Shown here: piece by piece, positions 12,060 through 21,153 of the stretch
Position numbering within the stretch: the first letter of the stretch is position 1
Layout: every line of letters starts with the position of its first letter
Source of the DNA: Pyrinomonas sp040289685
GTDB lineage: Bacteria > Acidobacteriota > Blastocatellia > Pyrinomonadales > Pyrinomonadaceae
DNA: 64,000 nucleotides
Direction: 5' to 3'
Assembly (NCBI RefSeq): GCF_040289685.1
Contig: NZ_PSLQ01000005.1
Location: 1-64,000, forward strand
Position numbers and translations under genes: made by a program
The notes under the pieces: model-generated
Database searches by the model: none
Seen by the model: only the letters and a program-made list of their open reading frames with translations
What the model was told of the DNA's origin: nothing

Positions 12060-12796
12060 TCCGCGCGCGAAACCTCTACAAGAGCAAGGACGGCAAACCG
12101 ATCTTGCGCGGCGTCAGTTTCGAGGTCGCTTCCGGTACGACGCTCGGCATCATCGGCGCATCGGGAAGCGGCAAGACGACGCTTTTGCGTTGTTTGAACG
12201 GCTTGGAGCGCATCGACCGCGGTGCCATCGAATGCGGCGACATCAGGCTTGACGCCAACCTGTCCGATGCCGAATACGAACGGCGCGCTCGAGCGCTGCG
12301 CCGACAAGTCGGCATGGTCTTTCAACATCTGCATTTGTTCCCGCATCTGAGCGTGCTTGGAAACATCATGGAAGCGCCCATTCACGTGCTTGGGAGGCGC
12401 CGGAGCGAAGTCGAGCGCGAGGCGCAAGAGTTGCTCGCCGAGATCGGATTGCAAGGCTTGGCTCACCGTTATCCGGAATCCCTTTCGGGCGGCGAGCAAC
12501 AGCGCGTGGCGATCGTGCGCGCGCTCGTCATGCGCCCTGAAGTGCTGTTATTCGATGAACCGACCAGCGCGCTCGATCCGCAGCGAAGCGCGAACGTGCG
12601 CGCTCTTTTGCGCCGTTTCGTTGCGCAGGGCCATACGATGATCGTCGTTTCGCATTCGATCCGCTTCCTCGAAGACTTAGCCGACCACCTACTTTACATC
12701 GAAAGCGGCGAGGTGATCGAGCACGACCGCGCAAAAGAGCTTCTCTACGCGCCGAAAGATGTCAGGACGCAGGATTTTTTGCGCCAAGCGCGTTGA
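12056..12796 (+). CDS. polar amino-acid ABC transporter ATP-binding protein
   Basis: The ATPase partner of the fused permease. It has Walker A GASGSGKTT, Q-loop VFQHLHLFPHLSV, signature LSGGEQQRV, Walker B VLLFDEPTSALD and an H-loop SHS. It is 246 residues, typical of GlnQ/HisP proteins. The start is GTG 12056, overlapping the permease stop (GTGA), with GGAGG at 12044-12048 seven bases upstream. A frame open to 11723 lies inside the permease gene and is not used. Confidence 0.93.
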   Translation: MIRARNLYKSKDGKPILRGVSFEVASGTTLGIIGASGSGKTTLLRCLNGLERIDRGAIECGDIRLDANLSDAEYERRARALRRQVGMVFQHLHLFPHLSVLGNIMEAPIHVLGRRRSEVEREAQELLAEIGLQGLAHRYPESLSGGEQQRVAIVRALVMRPEVLLFDEPTSALDPQRSANVRALLRRFVAQGHTMIVVSHSIRFLEDLADHLLYIESGEVIEHDRAKELLYAPKDVRTQDFLRQAR

Positions 12797-12965
12797 GCAA
12801 GGGCAAAGATCGAGACGTCGCCAACACATCTGTTGCAAGTTGAGCATTCCGAAATCGGACTTCGGGCGGCGGGAGGCTGAGCGATCCTTCTGCCGATTCG
12901 AGTGACGCCCCTCTCCGAGAAATTCTCTGCGCGACGCAGCGTCGCACAAGGAGCGGATCGCTTCC

Positions 12966-12996
12966 TTGACAGCTCGGCGGAGCGCTCTGCTACCAT
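12966..12996 (+). promoter_or_regulatory. probable promoter of the sirtuin gene
   Basis: TTGACA at 12966-12971 and TACCAT at 12991-12996 (4 of 6) are separated by 19 bases. A start near 13003 would leave only about 7 bases before ATG 13010. No ribosome binding site is present, so the transcript may be nearly leaderless. Confidence 0.4.
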
Positions 12997-13009
12997 CATC
13001 CTTCTTGCG

Positions 13010-13810
13010 ATGCATCGAGCCTTTGAACAAGCTATTTCGGCGCGCTTGCGCGAGCGTTTGAAAACGGCGCAGCGCGTTTTCGTTTTGACCGGGGCAGGCG
13101 TATCGGCAGAATCGGGCGTGCCCACTTTTCGCGGTGGTGGCGGCGCGGTCGTTTGGAAAGGGATGCCGTTTAGCGTCATCTCTTCGGCGATCATGGTCGA
13201 GCAAGACCTTTTGGAAGTGTGGGCGTGGTTTGACTATCGGCGCGCCATCGTCGAACAAGCGCAACCAAATCCAGCACATTTGACGCTTGCGCGTTGGCAA
13301 GATGTTTTCGCCGAGTTTACGCTGGCCACGCAGAACGTAGACGGATTACACGAGCTTGCCGGTTCGCGCGACGTCTTGGAGCTTCACGGCCAAATATGGC
13401 GCGCGCGTTGCTTGAAATGCAGCGCGCGGAGAGACTTGCGGACCGAAGATACGGGCGAACGACCACCGAAATGTCGCGCTTGCGGCGGCGAAATGCGCCC
13501 TGATGTCGTGCTCTTCGGCGAATTTTTGCCGACCGAGGTTTTCGCGCAAGCCGGGCGAGCCGCGCGCCAGTGCGACGTTTGCTTCGTCATCGGGACCTCG
13601 GCCATCGTCTATCCGGCAGCCATGTTGCCGGAGATGGCGCGCGATGCGGGCGCGTTTCTCGTCGAGATCAACCCGGAAGAGACTCCGCTCTCCAGCATCT
13701 GTCACGAATCTTTGCGCGGGCGCGCTGGCGATCTGCTTCCGCTGCTGGATCGCGTCGTAAATCGGCCAACGATGAGAGCGCAAGGCGAGACTGCAAACAA
13801 GGCGAAATGA
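13010..13810 (+). CDS. NAD-dependent protein deacylase, sirtuin family
   Basis: Removes acyl groups from protein lysines using NAD. The GAG-S--SG-P-FRG motif is at 28-42, TQNVD at 107-111 and catalytic His at 126. Zinc cysteines are C134, C137, C155 and C158. The acyl-pocket motif Y-x-x-R of class III (CobB/SIRT5-like) enzymes reads F74-x-x-R77, so the Tyr is replaced. It is 266 residues from ATG 13010. The open frame extends to 12902 without support. It is followed closely by larC, with no obvious shared function. Confidence 0.92.
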   Translation: MHRAFEQAISARLRERLKTAQRVFVLTGAGVSAESGVPTFRGGGGAVVWKGMPFSVISSAIMVEQDLLEVWAWFDYRRAIVEQAQPNPAHLTLARWQDVFAEFTLATQNVDGLHELAGSRDVLELHGQIWRARCLKCSARRDLRTEDTGERPPKCRACGGEMRPDVVLFGEFLPTEVFAQAGRAARQCDVCFVIGTSAIVYPAAMLPEMARDAGAFLVEINPEETPLSSICHESLRGRAGDLLPLLDRVVNRPTMRAQGETANKAK

Positions 13811-13829
13811 CCTTACGGGTTCGCGAATA

Positions 13830-15005
13830 ATGATGAGAACCTTATACTTCGACTGCTTTGCCGGCGCGAGCGGCGACATGATCTTGGGCGCGTTGGTTGC
13901 CGCTGGACTCGAGCCGCAAATTTTGCGCGAGCGTTTGGCGCTGCTCGGCGTTTCCGGATACGACTTGGATTTTCGCCCAGTGGATCGCTCCGGAATCAGT
14001 TGCATGCGCGTCGAGGTACGCACGAGCGAGGCGAAAGCGCATCGCCATTTGAGCGACGTGCTCCGCATCATCGGCGAATCGCGATTGAGCGACGATGTGA
14101 AGGCGCGCGCATCGCTTATCTTCACGCGCTTGGGAGAGGCCGAGGCGCGCGTTCACAACGTGCCCGTCGAACGCATACACTTCCATGAAGTGGGCGCGCT
14201 CGATGCCATTGTTGATGTGGTCGGCGCCTGCATCGGATTTGAAGCCCTTGGCATCGAGCGATTCGTCGCTTCTCCGCTTCACGTCGGGCGCGGAACGGTC
14301 GAGATGGCGCACGGGCGTTTCCCCGTTCCGCCGCCAGCGGTGGTCGAATTATTGCGCGGCGCACCCATCTATGCGACTGATATCGAGGGCGAATTGGTCA
14401 CACCGACAGGCGCGGCCATCATCAGCACGGTTTGCGATTCATACGGACCGATGCCCATCATCAAGCTCGATGGTTTCGGCTACGGCGCTGGCGCACGCGA
14501 ATATAGAAGGTTTCCGAATGCGCTCCGCGTGCTGATCGGCGAAGCCCCGGGCGAGGCGGCAAGCGAACGGCTGTTCATGTTGGAGACCAACGTCGATGAC
14601 GCTTCGCCACAGCTTCTCGGCCACTTGATGGAAAGGGTCCTTCAGGCCGGAGCGCTTGATTGCTTCTTCACGCCCGCACAGATGAAGAAGAACCGTCCCG
14701 GAGTGTTGATCTCTGTGCTCTGCCGTGTGCAGGACAAAGAGCGCATGATGGAGTTGCTCTTCAAAGAGACGACGACGCTCGGCGTGAGGGCGCACGAAGT
14801 CGAACGACGGGCGCTCGAGCGCGCTTCGCTCGATGTGGAGACGCCATACGGACCGGTGGCGATCAAGGTCGCCCGTCTGCATGGGAGGATCATCGGCGGC
14901 ACGCCCGAATACGAGCGGTGTCGCGCGGTGGCTGAAAGATGTGGTGTGCCGCTGCGCGAGGTGGAAGCGGCTGCGCGCGCCGCCTTCTCCAAGTTAGTCT
15001 CCTGA
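13830..15005 (+). CDS. larC: nickel insertion protein LarC (nickel-pincer cofactor synthesis)
   Basis: LarC inserts nickel into pyridinium-3,5-bisthiocarboxylate mononucleotide to finish the nickel-pincer cofactor of lactate racemase-type enzymes. The sequence begins with the family signature DCFAGASGDMILGAL and has the His-rich HFHEVGALDAIVD segment and the ETNVDDASPQ block that opens the C-terminal domain. It is 391 residues, normal length, in one frame, whereas some species make LarC by frameshifting. No larB, larE or larA lies in this window. Two consecutive ATGs (13830, 13833) are possible starts. It is 19 bases after the sirtuin gene. Confidence 0.93.
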   Translation: MMRTLYFDCFAGASGDMILGALVAAGLEPQILRERLALLGVSGYDLDFRPVDRSGISCMRVEVRTSEAKAHRHLSDVLRIIGESRLSDDVKARASLIFTRLGEAEARVHNVPVERIHFHEVGALDAIVDVVGACIGFEALGIERFVASPLHVGRGTVEMAHGRFPVPPPAVVELLRGAPIYATDIEGELVTPTGAAIISTVCDSYGPMPIIKLDGFGYGAGAREYRRFPNALRVLIGEAPGEAASERLFMLETNVDDASPQLLGHLMERVLQAGALDCFFTPAQMKKNRPGVLISVLCRVQDKERMMELLFKETTTLGVRAHEVERRALERASLDVETPYGPVAIKVARLHGRIIGGTPEYERCRAVAERCGVPLREVEAAARAAFSKLVS

Positions 15006-15011
15006 TAAACA

Positions 15012-15150
15012 AAGCCAGCTCTTGGCGAGCACGAAACGATTCCTTTGCGACGAAGGGAGACAGCCACTGGTGAGCGCGGGCCGAACAGTTAGTCGTAGGC
15101 TATCAACCCAACTGCCGAAGACGGCTCTTGGCGAGCGTGGCCCGAATAGC
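15012..15150. repeat. degenerate intergenic repeat, about 52-55 base period
   Basis: The segment GCTCTTGGCGAGC occurs at about 15016 and 15123. A weaker copy (ACTGGTGAGCGCGGGCCGAAC) lies near 15068, and each copy is followed by related CGAA-containing text. It fills the gap between larC and folE. No open frame or transposon end accompanies it. Confidence 0.4.
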
Positions 15151-15202
15151 CTGATTCTCGTCGGAGTCTGAGCGCGTTTCGCTTGATGGGAGAGCATAGA
15201 GG

Positions 15203-15832
15203 ATGAACACGCAATTTTCTGCAACGGAACCGGACGAAGAGGTCGTCGAAGCGCCTGTGCGGCGCCAAGTCGATCTCGACAAGATCGCGCAAGGCGTACG
15301 CTTGATTCTCGAAGGGATCGGCGAGGATCCCGATCGGCCCGGTCTTCGCCGCACACCGCAGCGCGTGGCCGAAATGTATGCCGAGCTGACCGCGGGCATG
15401 GATGAAGATCCACAAGAGTACATCGTGCCGTTGCCCGGCGATACGCACGACGAGATGGTGATCGTCAAAGACATCCAAATCGCTTCGCTCTGCGAACATC
15501 ATCTTGCGCCGTTCGTCGGGCGCTGCCACATCGCCTACATCCCGAAAGATGGTCGCATCGTCGGGCTGTCGAAACTGGCCCGGCTCGCCGATACCTTCGC
15601 GCGGCGGTTGCAGGTTCAAGAGCGTCTGACATCGCAGATCGCTGACACGCTCTACGAAGCTTTAAAGCCGGTCGGCGTGATGGTCGTCATCGAGGCTGAG
15701 CACACTTGCATGACCGTGCGCGGCGTCAAAAAGCCGGGATCGCTCACCATCACCTCAGCCATTCGCGGCGGCTTCCGCAAAGATCAGCGGACGCGCGCTG
15801 AAGCGATGGCGCTCATCAAGGGAAAAGTTTGA
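15203..15832 (+). CDS. folE: GTP cyclohydrolase I
   Basis: Opens GTP to 7,8-dihydroneopterin triphosphate, the entry step for folate and other pterins. It is a FolE type IA enzyme of 209 residues. Zinc ligands are C97 and H100 in SLCEHH and C169 in EHTCM. The conserved block GLSKLARL and the motif RTPQRV are present. The start is ATG 15203, with GGGAG about 10 bases upstream. It may share a strand-level run with neighbours but is separated by more than 190 bases on each side. Confidence 0.97.
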   Translation: MNTQFSATEPDEEVVEAPVRRQVDLDKIAQGVRLILEGIGEDPDRPGLRRTPQRVAEMYAELTAGMDEDPQEYIVPLPGDTHDEMVIVKDIQIASLCEHHLAPFVGRCHIAYIPKDGRIVGLSKLARLADTFARRLQVQERLTSQIADTLYEALKPVGVMVVIEAEHTCMTVRGVKKPGSLTITSAIRGGFRKDQRTRAEAMALIKGKV

Positions 15833-16068
15833 TCGCATGTTCGCAAACCGGAGAAGCGGCGTGGATGCGCTGGTCCACACGGGTTTGTCAAGGGAAGAGG
15901 TTCAATTGCGTGCTCATCATGACCGCTCCGGGCGGCGAAGCGAGAGGCGGTTGCCACGGACGGCGCCACCCTCGCCGATACCGCGCAAGCTCGTCCGCGA
16001 GAGATTTTCCGAGCCTGGATTCGGCAGACGGAGCACATTTCGGTTAAAATATAACGTTTTGCTTTTCG

Positions 16069-17799
16069 ATGGAAGGAGGGAGCAAGAGGCAAGCGATGAG
16101 GGTTGGACCTTCTGCCAAACGGGCTTTGTTCTTCCCGATTTCGTTTCTTCTTTTTTGTCTAGCGATGATCTCTTTGACCTCTGATTTCGGCGGTTCCGTC
16201 TTTGCGGCTGGCCCAAGAGTGAGCGAAAGGGCCATTCGCGCGCACATCAAGTTCTTGTCGGATGATTTGCTTGAAGGACGTGCGCCGGGGACGCGCGGTG
16301 GCGAGTTGGCGGCCAAATACATCGCCGCGCAGTTCGAGGCGATGGGATTAGAGCCTGCTGGCGTAAACGGCAGTTACTTTCAGCCAGTTCGATTGGTCGG
16401 CGTCAAAGCCGACCCTTCGACCAAACTCATCGTGCGTGGCAACGGGCGTGAGGCGAGCTTCAATTTCGGTGACGAATACGTTGCGAGCACTGGCGCGCAG
16501 ACCGACCGCGTCGCGCTGAAAGCCGAGCTGGTCTTTGTCGGTTACGGCATCGAGGCTCCGGAGTATCGTTGGAACGACTACAAGGGTGACCCGGAGGATT
16601 TCCGCGACAAGATATTGGTCATCATGGTCAACGATCCGCCAGCGACCAGCGAAGAGCCCAATCTTTTCGGCGGTCGCGCGCTTACCTACTACGGTCGTTG
16701 GACCTACAAATACGAGGAGGCGGCGCGGCGCGGAGCGGCGGGCGCGATTCTGATTCACACGGACGAATCGGCAGGCTACCCATGGGGCGTTGTGCGCACG
16801 TCGAACGGGTCGTGGAGGTACGATCTGGCGCGCGCAGCGAACGACACCACGCCGTATCTCAAACTCCGTTCGTGGATCACCAACGATGCGGCCAAACGTT
16901 TGTTTCAACTCGCCGGATTCGATCTCGACGAGCTTCGTCGTCGGGCCGCGTCGCGCGATTTCAAGCCGGTTAAGCTCAATCTGCAAGCCGAGATCGATCT
17001 TCGAAGCGAACTGAAGCGTGTGGAAGCTCCCAATGTGCTTGGCTTGCTGCCCGGGCGCGACGCGCAGTTGCGCAACGAGTACGTCATGTACACCGCTCAC
17101 TGGGACCATTTGGGCATCGGCGAACCGGACGCGCGCGGCGATGCGATCTACAACGGCGCGGTGGATAATGCGACCGGCGTCGCCGCCGTACTCGCCATTG
17201 CGGATGCTCTGACGAGGTTGCCGGAGAGCGAGCGTCCGCGCCGTTCGGTCCTGTTTCTGATGACGACTGCTGAAGAGCAAGGTCTGCTCGGGGCCGAATG
17301 GTTCGCGCGATATCCGACGGTGCCGCTCGACCGCATTGCGGCGGACATCAATCTCGATGCGCTCAACGTCCTCGGTACGACGCGCGACTTCGTCGCTTTG
17401 GGTGCGAACCGCTCGACTTTGCAGCAGGTGGTCGAAGCCGTGGCGCGGGATCGCGGACTGAAAGTCGGCTCCGATCCGCGACCCGAACAAGGCTCGTTCT
17501 TCCGTTCGGATCATTTCCCGCTCGCCAAAGCGGGCGTGCCGGCCATTAGCCTAGAGAGCGGCGAGGATTTCATCGGGCGTCCGGCAGGTTGGGGACAAGA
17601 ACGTTTCAACGAATACAACACGAAACGTTATCATCAGCCTTCGGATGAGTACGATCCATCCTGGGACCTACGCGGCACGGTGCAGGAAGCTGAAATCGCG
17701 CTCGACATCGGCTTGCGCGTCGCCAACGCGAGCGAGATGCCGCGCTACAATCCGAACGATGAGTTTGCCAAGGCGAGAAGGGAAACGACGCCGAAGTAG
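16069..17799 (+). CDS. secreted M28-family zinc metallopeptidase with PA domain
   Basis: A predicted exported aminopeptidase. An N-terminal signal sequence is followed by an M28 domain interrupted by a protease-associated insert (about 140-290). Metal and catalytic residues are visible: H344 and D346 in HWDH, D366 in VDNATG, E402/E403 in AEEQGL, D426 in ADINLDAL and H522 in YHQPSDEY. It is 576 residues. ATG 16069 or ATG 16096 could start it; the second has AGAGG six bases upstream and gives a cleaner signal peptide. It is unlinked to its neighbours and probably scavenges peptides in the periplasm or outside the cell. Confidence 0.92.
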   Translation: MEGGSKRQAMRVGPSAKRALFFPISFLLFCLAMISLTSDFGGSVFAAGPRVSERAIRAHIKFLSDDLLEGRAPGTRGGELAAKYIAAQFEAMGLEPAGVNGSYFQPVRLVGVKADPSTKLIVRGNGREASFNFGDEYVASTGAQTDRVALKAELVFVGYGIEAPEYRWNDYKGDPEDFRDKILVIMVNDPPATSEEPNLFGGRALTYYGRWTYKYEEAARRGAAGAILIHTDESAGYPWGVVRTSNGSWRYDLARAANDTTPYLKLRSWITNDAAKRLFQLAGFDLDELRRRAASRDFKPVKLNLQAEIDLRSELKRVEAPNVLGLLPGRDAQLRNEYVMYTAHWDHLGIGEPDARGDAIYNGAVDNATGVAAVLAIADALTRLPESERPRRSVLFLMTTAEEQGLLGAEWFARYPTVPLDRIAADINLDALNVLGTTRDFVALGANRSTLQQVVEAVARDRGLKVGSDPRPEQGSFFRSDHFPLAKAGVPAISLESGEDFIGRPAGWGQERFNEYNTKRYHQPSDEYDPSWDLRGTVQEAEIALDIGLRVANASEMPRYNPNDEFAKARRETTPK

Positions 17800-17881
17800 G
17801 ATCTCGACTTCGTGAAGTTCAAGCGGGATCAACGTTTGTCCCATTGGGGCGCTATTTCAGGAGTCATTCGTTCCAAGCTAG

Positions 17882-19987
17882 ATGAAGACCTTTTACGTCA
17901 CGACGCCGATCTATTACGCCAACAGTTTGCCACACCTCGGCAGCCTCTACACCACTTTGGTCGCCGATGCGCTCAAGCGTTACAAACGTCAACGCGGCTA
18001 TGAGACGCTTTTCCTAACCGGCATGGATGAACACGGCATCAACGTGCAGCGCGCAGCCGAGCGTGCTGGCCTTCAACCGAAGGAGTTCGTCGATCGCGTC
18101 GCCGAGACTTTTCAACGAACGTTCGCCGCGTTCGGATTGGACGGTGCGCATGGCGGCTACGACATCTTCATGCGCACGACGGCATCCTTCCACTACGCCG
18201 GCGTGCAGGAGTTCTGGCGTCGTGTCGCGCGCGCGCGCACGCCTAAAGGGCGCGCGGCTATTTACAAGGGGCACTACGAAGGGTGGTTTTGCGCCGCCTG
18301 CGCGGCCTACAAGACCGAAGACGAATACATCAAACCGCCGACGGCTGATGAATCGCCGCGTTGCCTCGTTCATGAAGCGCCGCTCGATCGCGTCTCGGAG
18401 GAGAGCTACTTCTTTCGCCTTTCGGATTACGGCGAAGCTTTGCTGGAGCTGTACGAGCGGCGCCCAGATTTCGTCTGGCCGGAGGAGAGGCGCAACGAGG
18501 TCGTCAGTTTCGTGCGTGCCGGATTGCAGGACCTGTCGGTGAGCAGATTGAAAAGCTCCGTCGCTTGGGCCATCCCGGTGCCAGACGATCCGGCGCACAC
18601 GGTTTACGTCTGGTTCGACGCGCTCACCAACTACATCACGGCGATCGGCTTCGGCAACGAAGAGCGTGAACGGGCGATCGGTTTCGAGAAGTTTTGGCCC
18701 GCCGTCCATCTGGTCGGCAAAGACATCCTACGCTTTCATGCTGTTTACTGGCCCGCCTTTTTGATGGCCGCTGGATTGGAACAGCCTCGCGCCATCGTCG
18801 CTCATGGCATGTGGCTCGACCGCGAGGGGCGCAAAATGTCCAAGACGCTCGGCAACACGATCGATCTCGACGTGCTCCATCGCCACTTCTCTAACGATGT
18901 GGTGCGCTACTTCTGTCTGCGCGAGATGGTCTTCGGGCAGGATGGGCGTTTCAGCTACGAAGCGGTCATCGAGCGCGCGAACAGCGATCTGGCGAGCGGT
19001 CTCGGCAACCTCGTGAGCCGCACCTTGACGATGATCGCGCGATATTGCGCGGGAGCGATTCCGTCGCCGGAGATCAGCCAAGAGAACTATCTGCAAGCCA
19101 AACGCGCGGGCGTCAATCCGGATCCGTCGGACCACGCTTCGACGCTGGAGCTGGCGCGCGACCAATTCACGACGCAGTTTGACGAATACGGTTTCAGCCG
19201 CGCGTTGGAGGCTGCCTGGAGCTTGATCGCGCGCACCGATAAGTTGCTCTCGGATGCAAAGCCTTGGGAATTGGTCAAGGACGAACGTCAGCGCGAGACG
19301 TTGAATGCTGTGCTCTATCGTGCGGCGGAAACTTTGAGATGGCTCGCTGTCATGTTGCACCCGGTGCTGCCGGATGCGACGCGCGCCATCTGGCGGCAAC
19401 TGGGATTGACGGGCGACCCGGCCGAACTCGATCCGGCGAAATTGAAATGGGGCGAACTCCGCGCGGGAACGCTCATCGGCGAGGTTGAAGCGCTCTTCCC
19501 GCGCCTCGATCGCAAAAAGGTTATGGCTGAAATAGAACGCGAAAACAGAGGAGAGCCAACCCATACCCTTCAAGAATCGGCGAAAGCGCCTTCAACTGAA
19601 ACGACTTCGCCGCCACAAGGAGCAACGTCATCCGGCGTGGCTGCGCCCCTCGCGGAGATGATCGGCATCGAGGATTTCGCCCGCATCGATCTTCGCGTCG
19701 GCGAGATTCTGACCGCTGAGCGGGTGCCGAAATCAGATAAGCTCCTGCGCTTTACCATTGACTTGGGCGAACCGGAACCGCGTCAAATCTTGGCTGGCAT
19801 CGCCGGCTACTACGAACCGGAGAAGCTCGTCGGTCGCAAGGTCATCGTCGTCGCTAACCTGAGGCCACGCAAACTGCGAGGGTTCGAGTCGCAAGGGATG
19901 GTGCTGGCCGCTTCGGTCGGCTCCGAGGATCGCCCTGTGTTGGCGACGTTTGTGGAAGACGTGCCCAACGGCGCGAAGCTCAAATGA
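17882..19987 (+). CDS. metG: methionyl-tRNA synthetase with C-terminal tRNA-binding domain
   Basis: Charges initiator and elongator tRNA-Met. The HIGH-like HLGS is at 18-21 and KMSKT at 318-322. A zinc knuckle region CAAC ... CLVH lies near 136-165. The C-terminus carries an EMAPII/Arc1p-like OB fold beginning at IEDFARIDLRVGEIL, which strengthens tRNA binding and dimerisation. The full length is 701 residues. ATG 17882 is the first possible start because a TAG lies directly before it. The nearest purine-rich site (AGGAG near 17859) is 18 bases away, so initiation signals are weak. tatD follows 68 bases later, a common bacterial neighbour. Confidence 0.97.
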   Translation: MKTFYVTTPIYYANSLPHLGSLYTTLVADALKRYKRQRGYETLFLTGMDEHGINVQRAAERAGLQPKEFVDRVAETFQRTFAAFGLDGAHGGYDIFMRTTASFHYAGVQEFWRRVARARTPKGRAAIYKGHYEGWFCAACAAYKTEDEYIKPPTADESPRCLVHEAPLDRVSEESYFFRLSDYGEALLELYERRPDFVWPEERRNEVVSFVRAGLQDLSVSRLKSSVAWAIPVPDDPAHTVYVWFDALTNYITAIGFGNEERERAIGFEKFWPAVHLVGKDILRFHAVYWPAFLMAAGLEQPRAIVAHGMWLDREGRKMSKTLGNTIDLDVLHRHFSNDVVRYFCLREMVFGQDGRFSYEAVIERANSDLASGLGNLVSRTLTMIARYCAGAIPSPEISQENYLQAKRAGVNPDPSDHASTLELARDQFTTQFDEYGFSRALEAAWSLIARTDKLLSDAKPWELVKDERQRETLNAVLYRAAETLRWLAVMLHPVLPDATRAIWRQLGLTGDPAELDPAKLKWGELRAGTLIGEVEALFPRLDRKKVMAEIERENRGEPTHTLQESAKAPSTETTSPPQGATSSGVAAPLAEMIGIEDFARIDLRVGEILTAERVPKSDKLLRFTIDLGEPEPRQILAGIAGYYEPEKLVGRKVIVVANLRPRKLRGFESQGMVLAASVGSEDRPVLATFVEDVPNGAKLK

Positions 19988-20055
19988 CCTCGACTCGCGC
20001 GCAGTGCGGGCGAAAGAAGGCATGACCGAGCATCGCTCGTCGAGCATCAACGAAC

Positions 20056-20853
20056 ATGTACGTCGATTCACACGCGCACATCGACAGTGCGGAATTCGAT
20101 TCCGACCGCGCGCAAGTTTTAGAACGAGCGCGTGCGGCGGGCGTCGTCGCCGTGCTCACCGTCGGCACGGGAGACCCTTTGAGCGGCGCTCTGGAGCGCG
20201 CCATCGAACTGGCCGAACGAGAAGAGATGGTCTATGCATCTGTCGGCGTCCATCCGCACGATGCGCGCCTTTTCAGCGAAGCGGCTGCGGAACGCTTGAA
20301 AGATTTGGTCCAGCATCCCAAGGTGGTCGCGTTGGGCGAGATCGGGCTAGACTATCACTACGACAACAGCCCGCGCCAACAGCAACAGCTTGCTTTCGCC
20401 GCGCAATTGAAGCTTGCGCGCGCGGCGGGCAAGCCTGTCATCGTCCACTCGCGCGCAGCGGATGAAGATACGATCTCCATCTTGCGTCGCGAGTTGTCGC
20501 CTGATCTCGGCGGCGTGATGCACTGCTTCACGGGCAGCGCGTGGGCAGCGGAAGAGGCGCTGGCGCTCGGCCTGATGATCTCTTTCGCCGGCATTTTGAC
20601 TTTCAAAAGAGCCGACGAACTACGCTCGATCGCGCGCCGCGTGCCGCTCGATCGAGTTCTCATCGAAACCGATTCGCCATATCTTGCGCCGGTCCCGCAT
20701 CGCGGGCAGCGCAACGAGCCCGCTTATGTCGTCGAAGTCGCGCGCTCTTTGGCGGAAATACACGGCATGAGTCGAGAAGAGATCGGGCGGCACACGACTG
20801 AGAACTTCGCCCGCCTTTTTCGCGTTGGGAGCATAAAGACGCTCTTGCCGTGA
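20056..20853 (+). CDS. tatD: TatD-family metal-dependent DNase/hydrolase
   Basis: A TIM-barrel metallohydrolase of the TatD family, implicated in 3'-5' DNA exonuclease activity and DNA repair. Metal ligands are H6 and H8 (DSHAHID), E95 (LGEIGLDYH), H131, H156 (MHCFTG) and D206 (ETDSPYLAP). It is 265 residues, typical. It lies just after metG on the same strand, an arrangement seen in many bacteria. Confidence 0.95.
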   Translation: MYVDSHAHIDSAEFDSDRAQVLERARAAGVVAVLTVGTGDPLSGALERAIELAEREEMVYASVGVHPHDARLFSEAAAERLKDLVQHPKVVALGEIGLDYHYDNSPRQQQQLAFAAQLKLARAAGKPVIVHSRAADEDTISILRRELSPDLGGVMHCFTGSAWAAEEALALGLMISFAGILTFKRADELRSIARRVPLDRVLIETDSPYLAPVPHRGQRNEPAYVVEVARSLAEIHGMSREEIGRHTTENFARLFRVGSIKTLLP

Positions 20854-21007
20854 TCGTCATTTATGATGAGGGGGCCCTGAAGAGATTTGCCAATCCACAT
20901 CGGAGACCACCGCGATCTTTGTGCGTGTGACGAAGATGCGGTTGCGACGAGCTTCGCGGCGGAGGCAGTAGAGCGTGCAGACCAACATGGATCCGATGCG
21001 CCACTGA

Positions 21008-21037
21008 TTGAAAGACGATCGGCCCATCTGTTATGCT
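21008..21037 (+). promoter_or_regulatory. probable promoter of the polyprenyl synthase gene
   Basis: TTGAAA at 21008-21013 and TATGCT at 21032-21037, separated by 18 bases. Transcription would begin near 21044, ahead of both possible start codons (21091 TTG, 21154 ATG). The rest of 20854-21153 shows nothing recognisable. Confidence 0.4.
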
Positions 21038-21153
21038 GCGCGAAGTTTTTGCATCCTTTTGGTTGCAGTTGAAACTTTATCGAGATCATTTTGAGAAACG
21101 TGCGCGTTAGATTACCGCGAGCGGAAGAACCTGAAAGCGACTTTTTGAACCTG

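Noticed and set aside
15123..15147. Peptide ALGERGPN encoded in the folE-upstream repeat matches part of the HemH C-terminus
   Set aside because: Only eight residues match, the DNA differs at about 7 of 24 positions, and the neighbouring repeat copies are in other frames, so it is probably chance.
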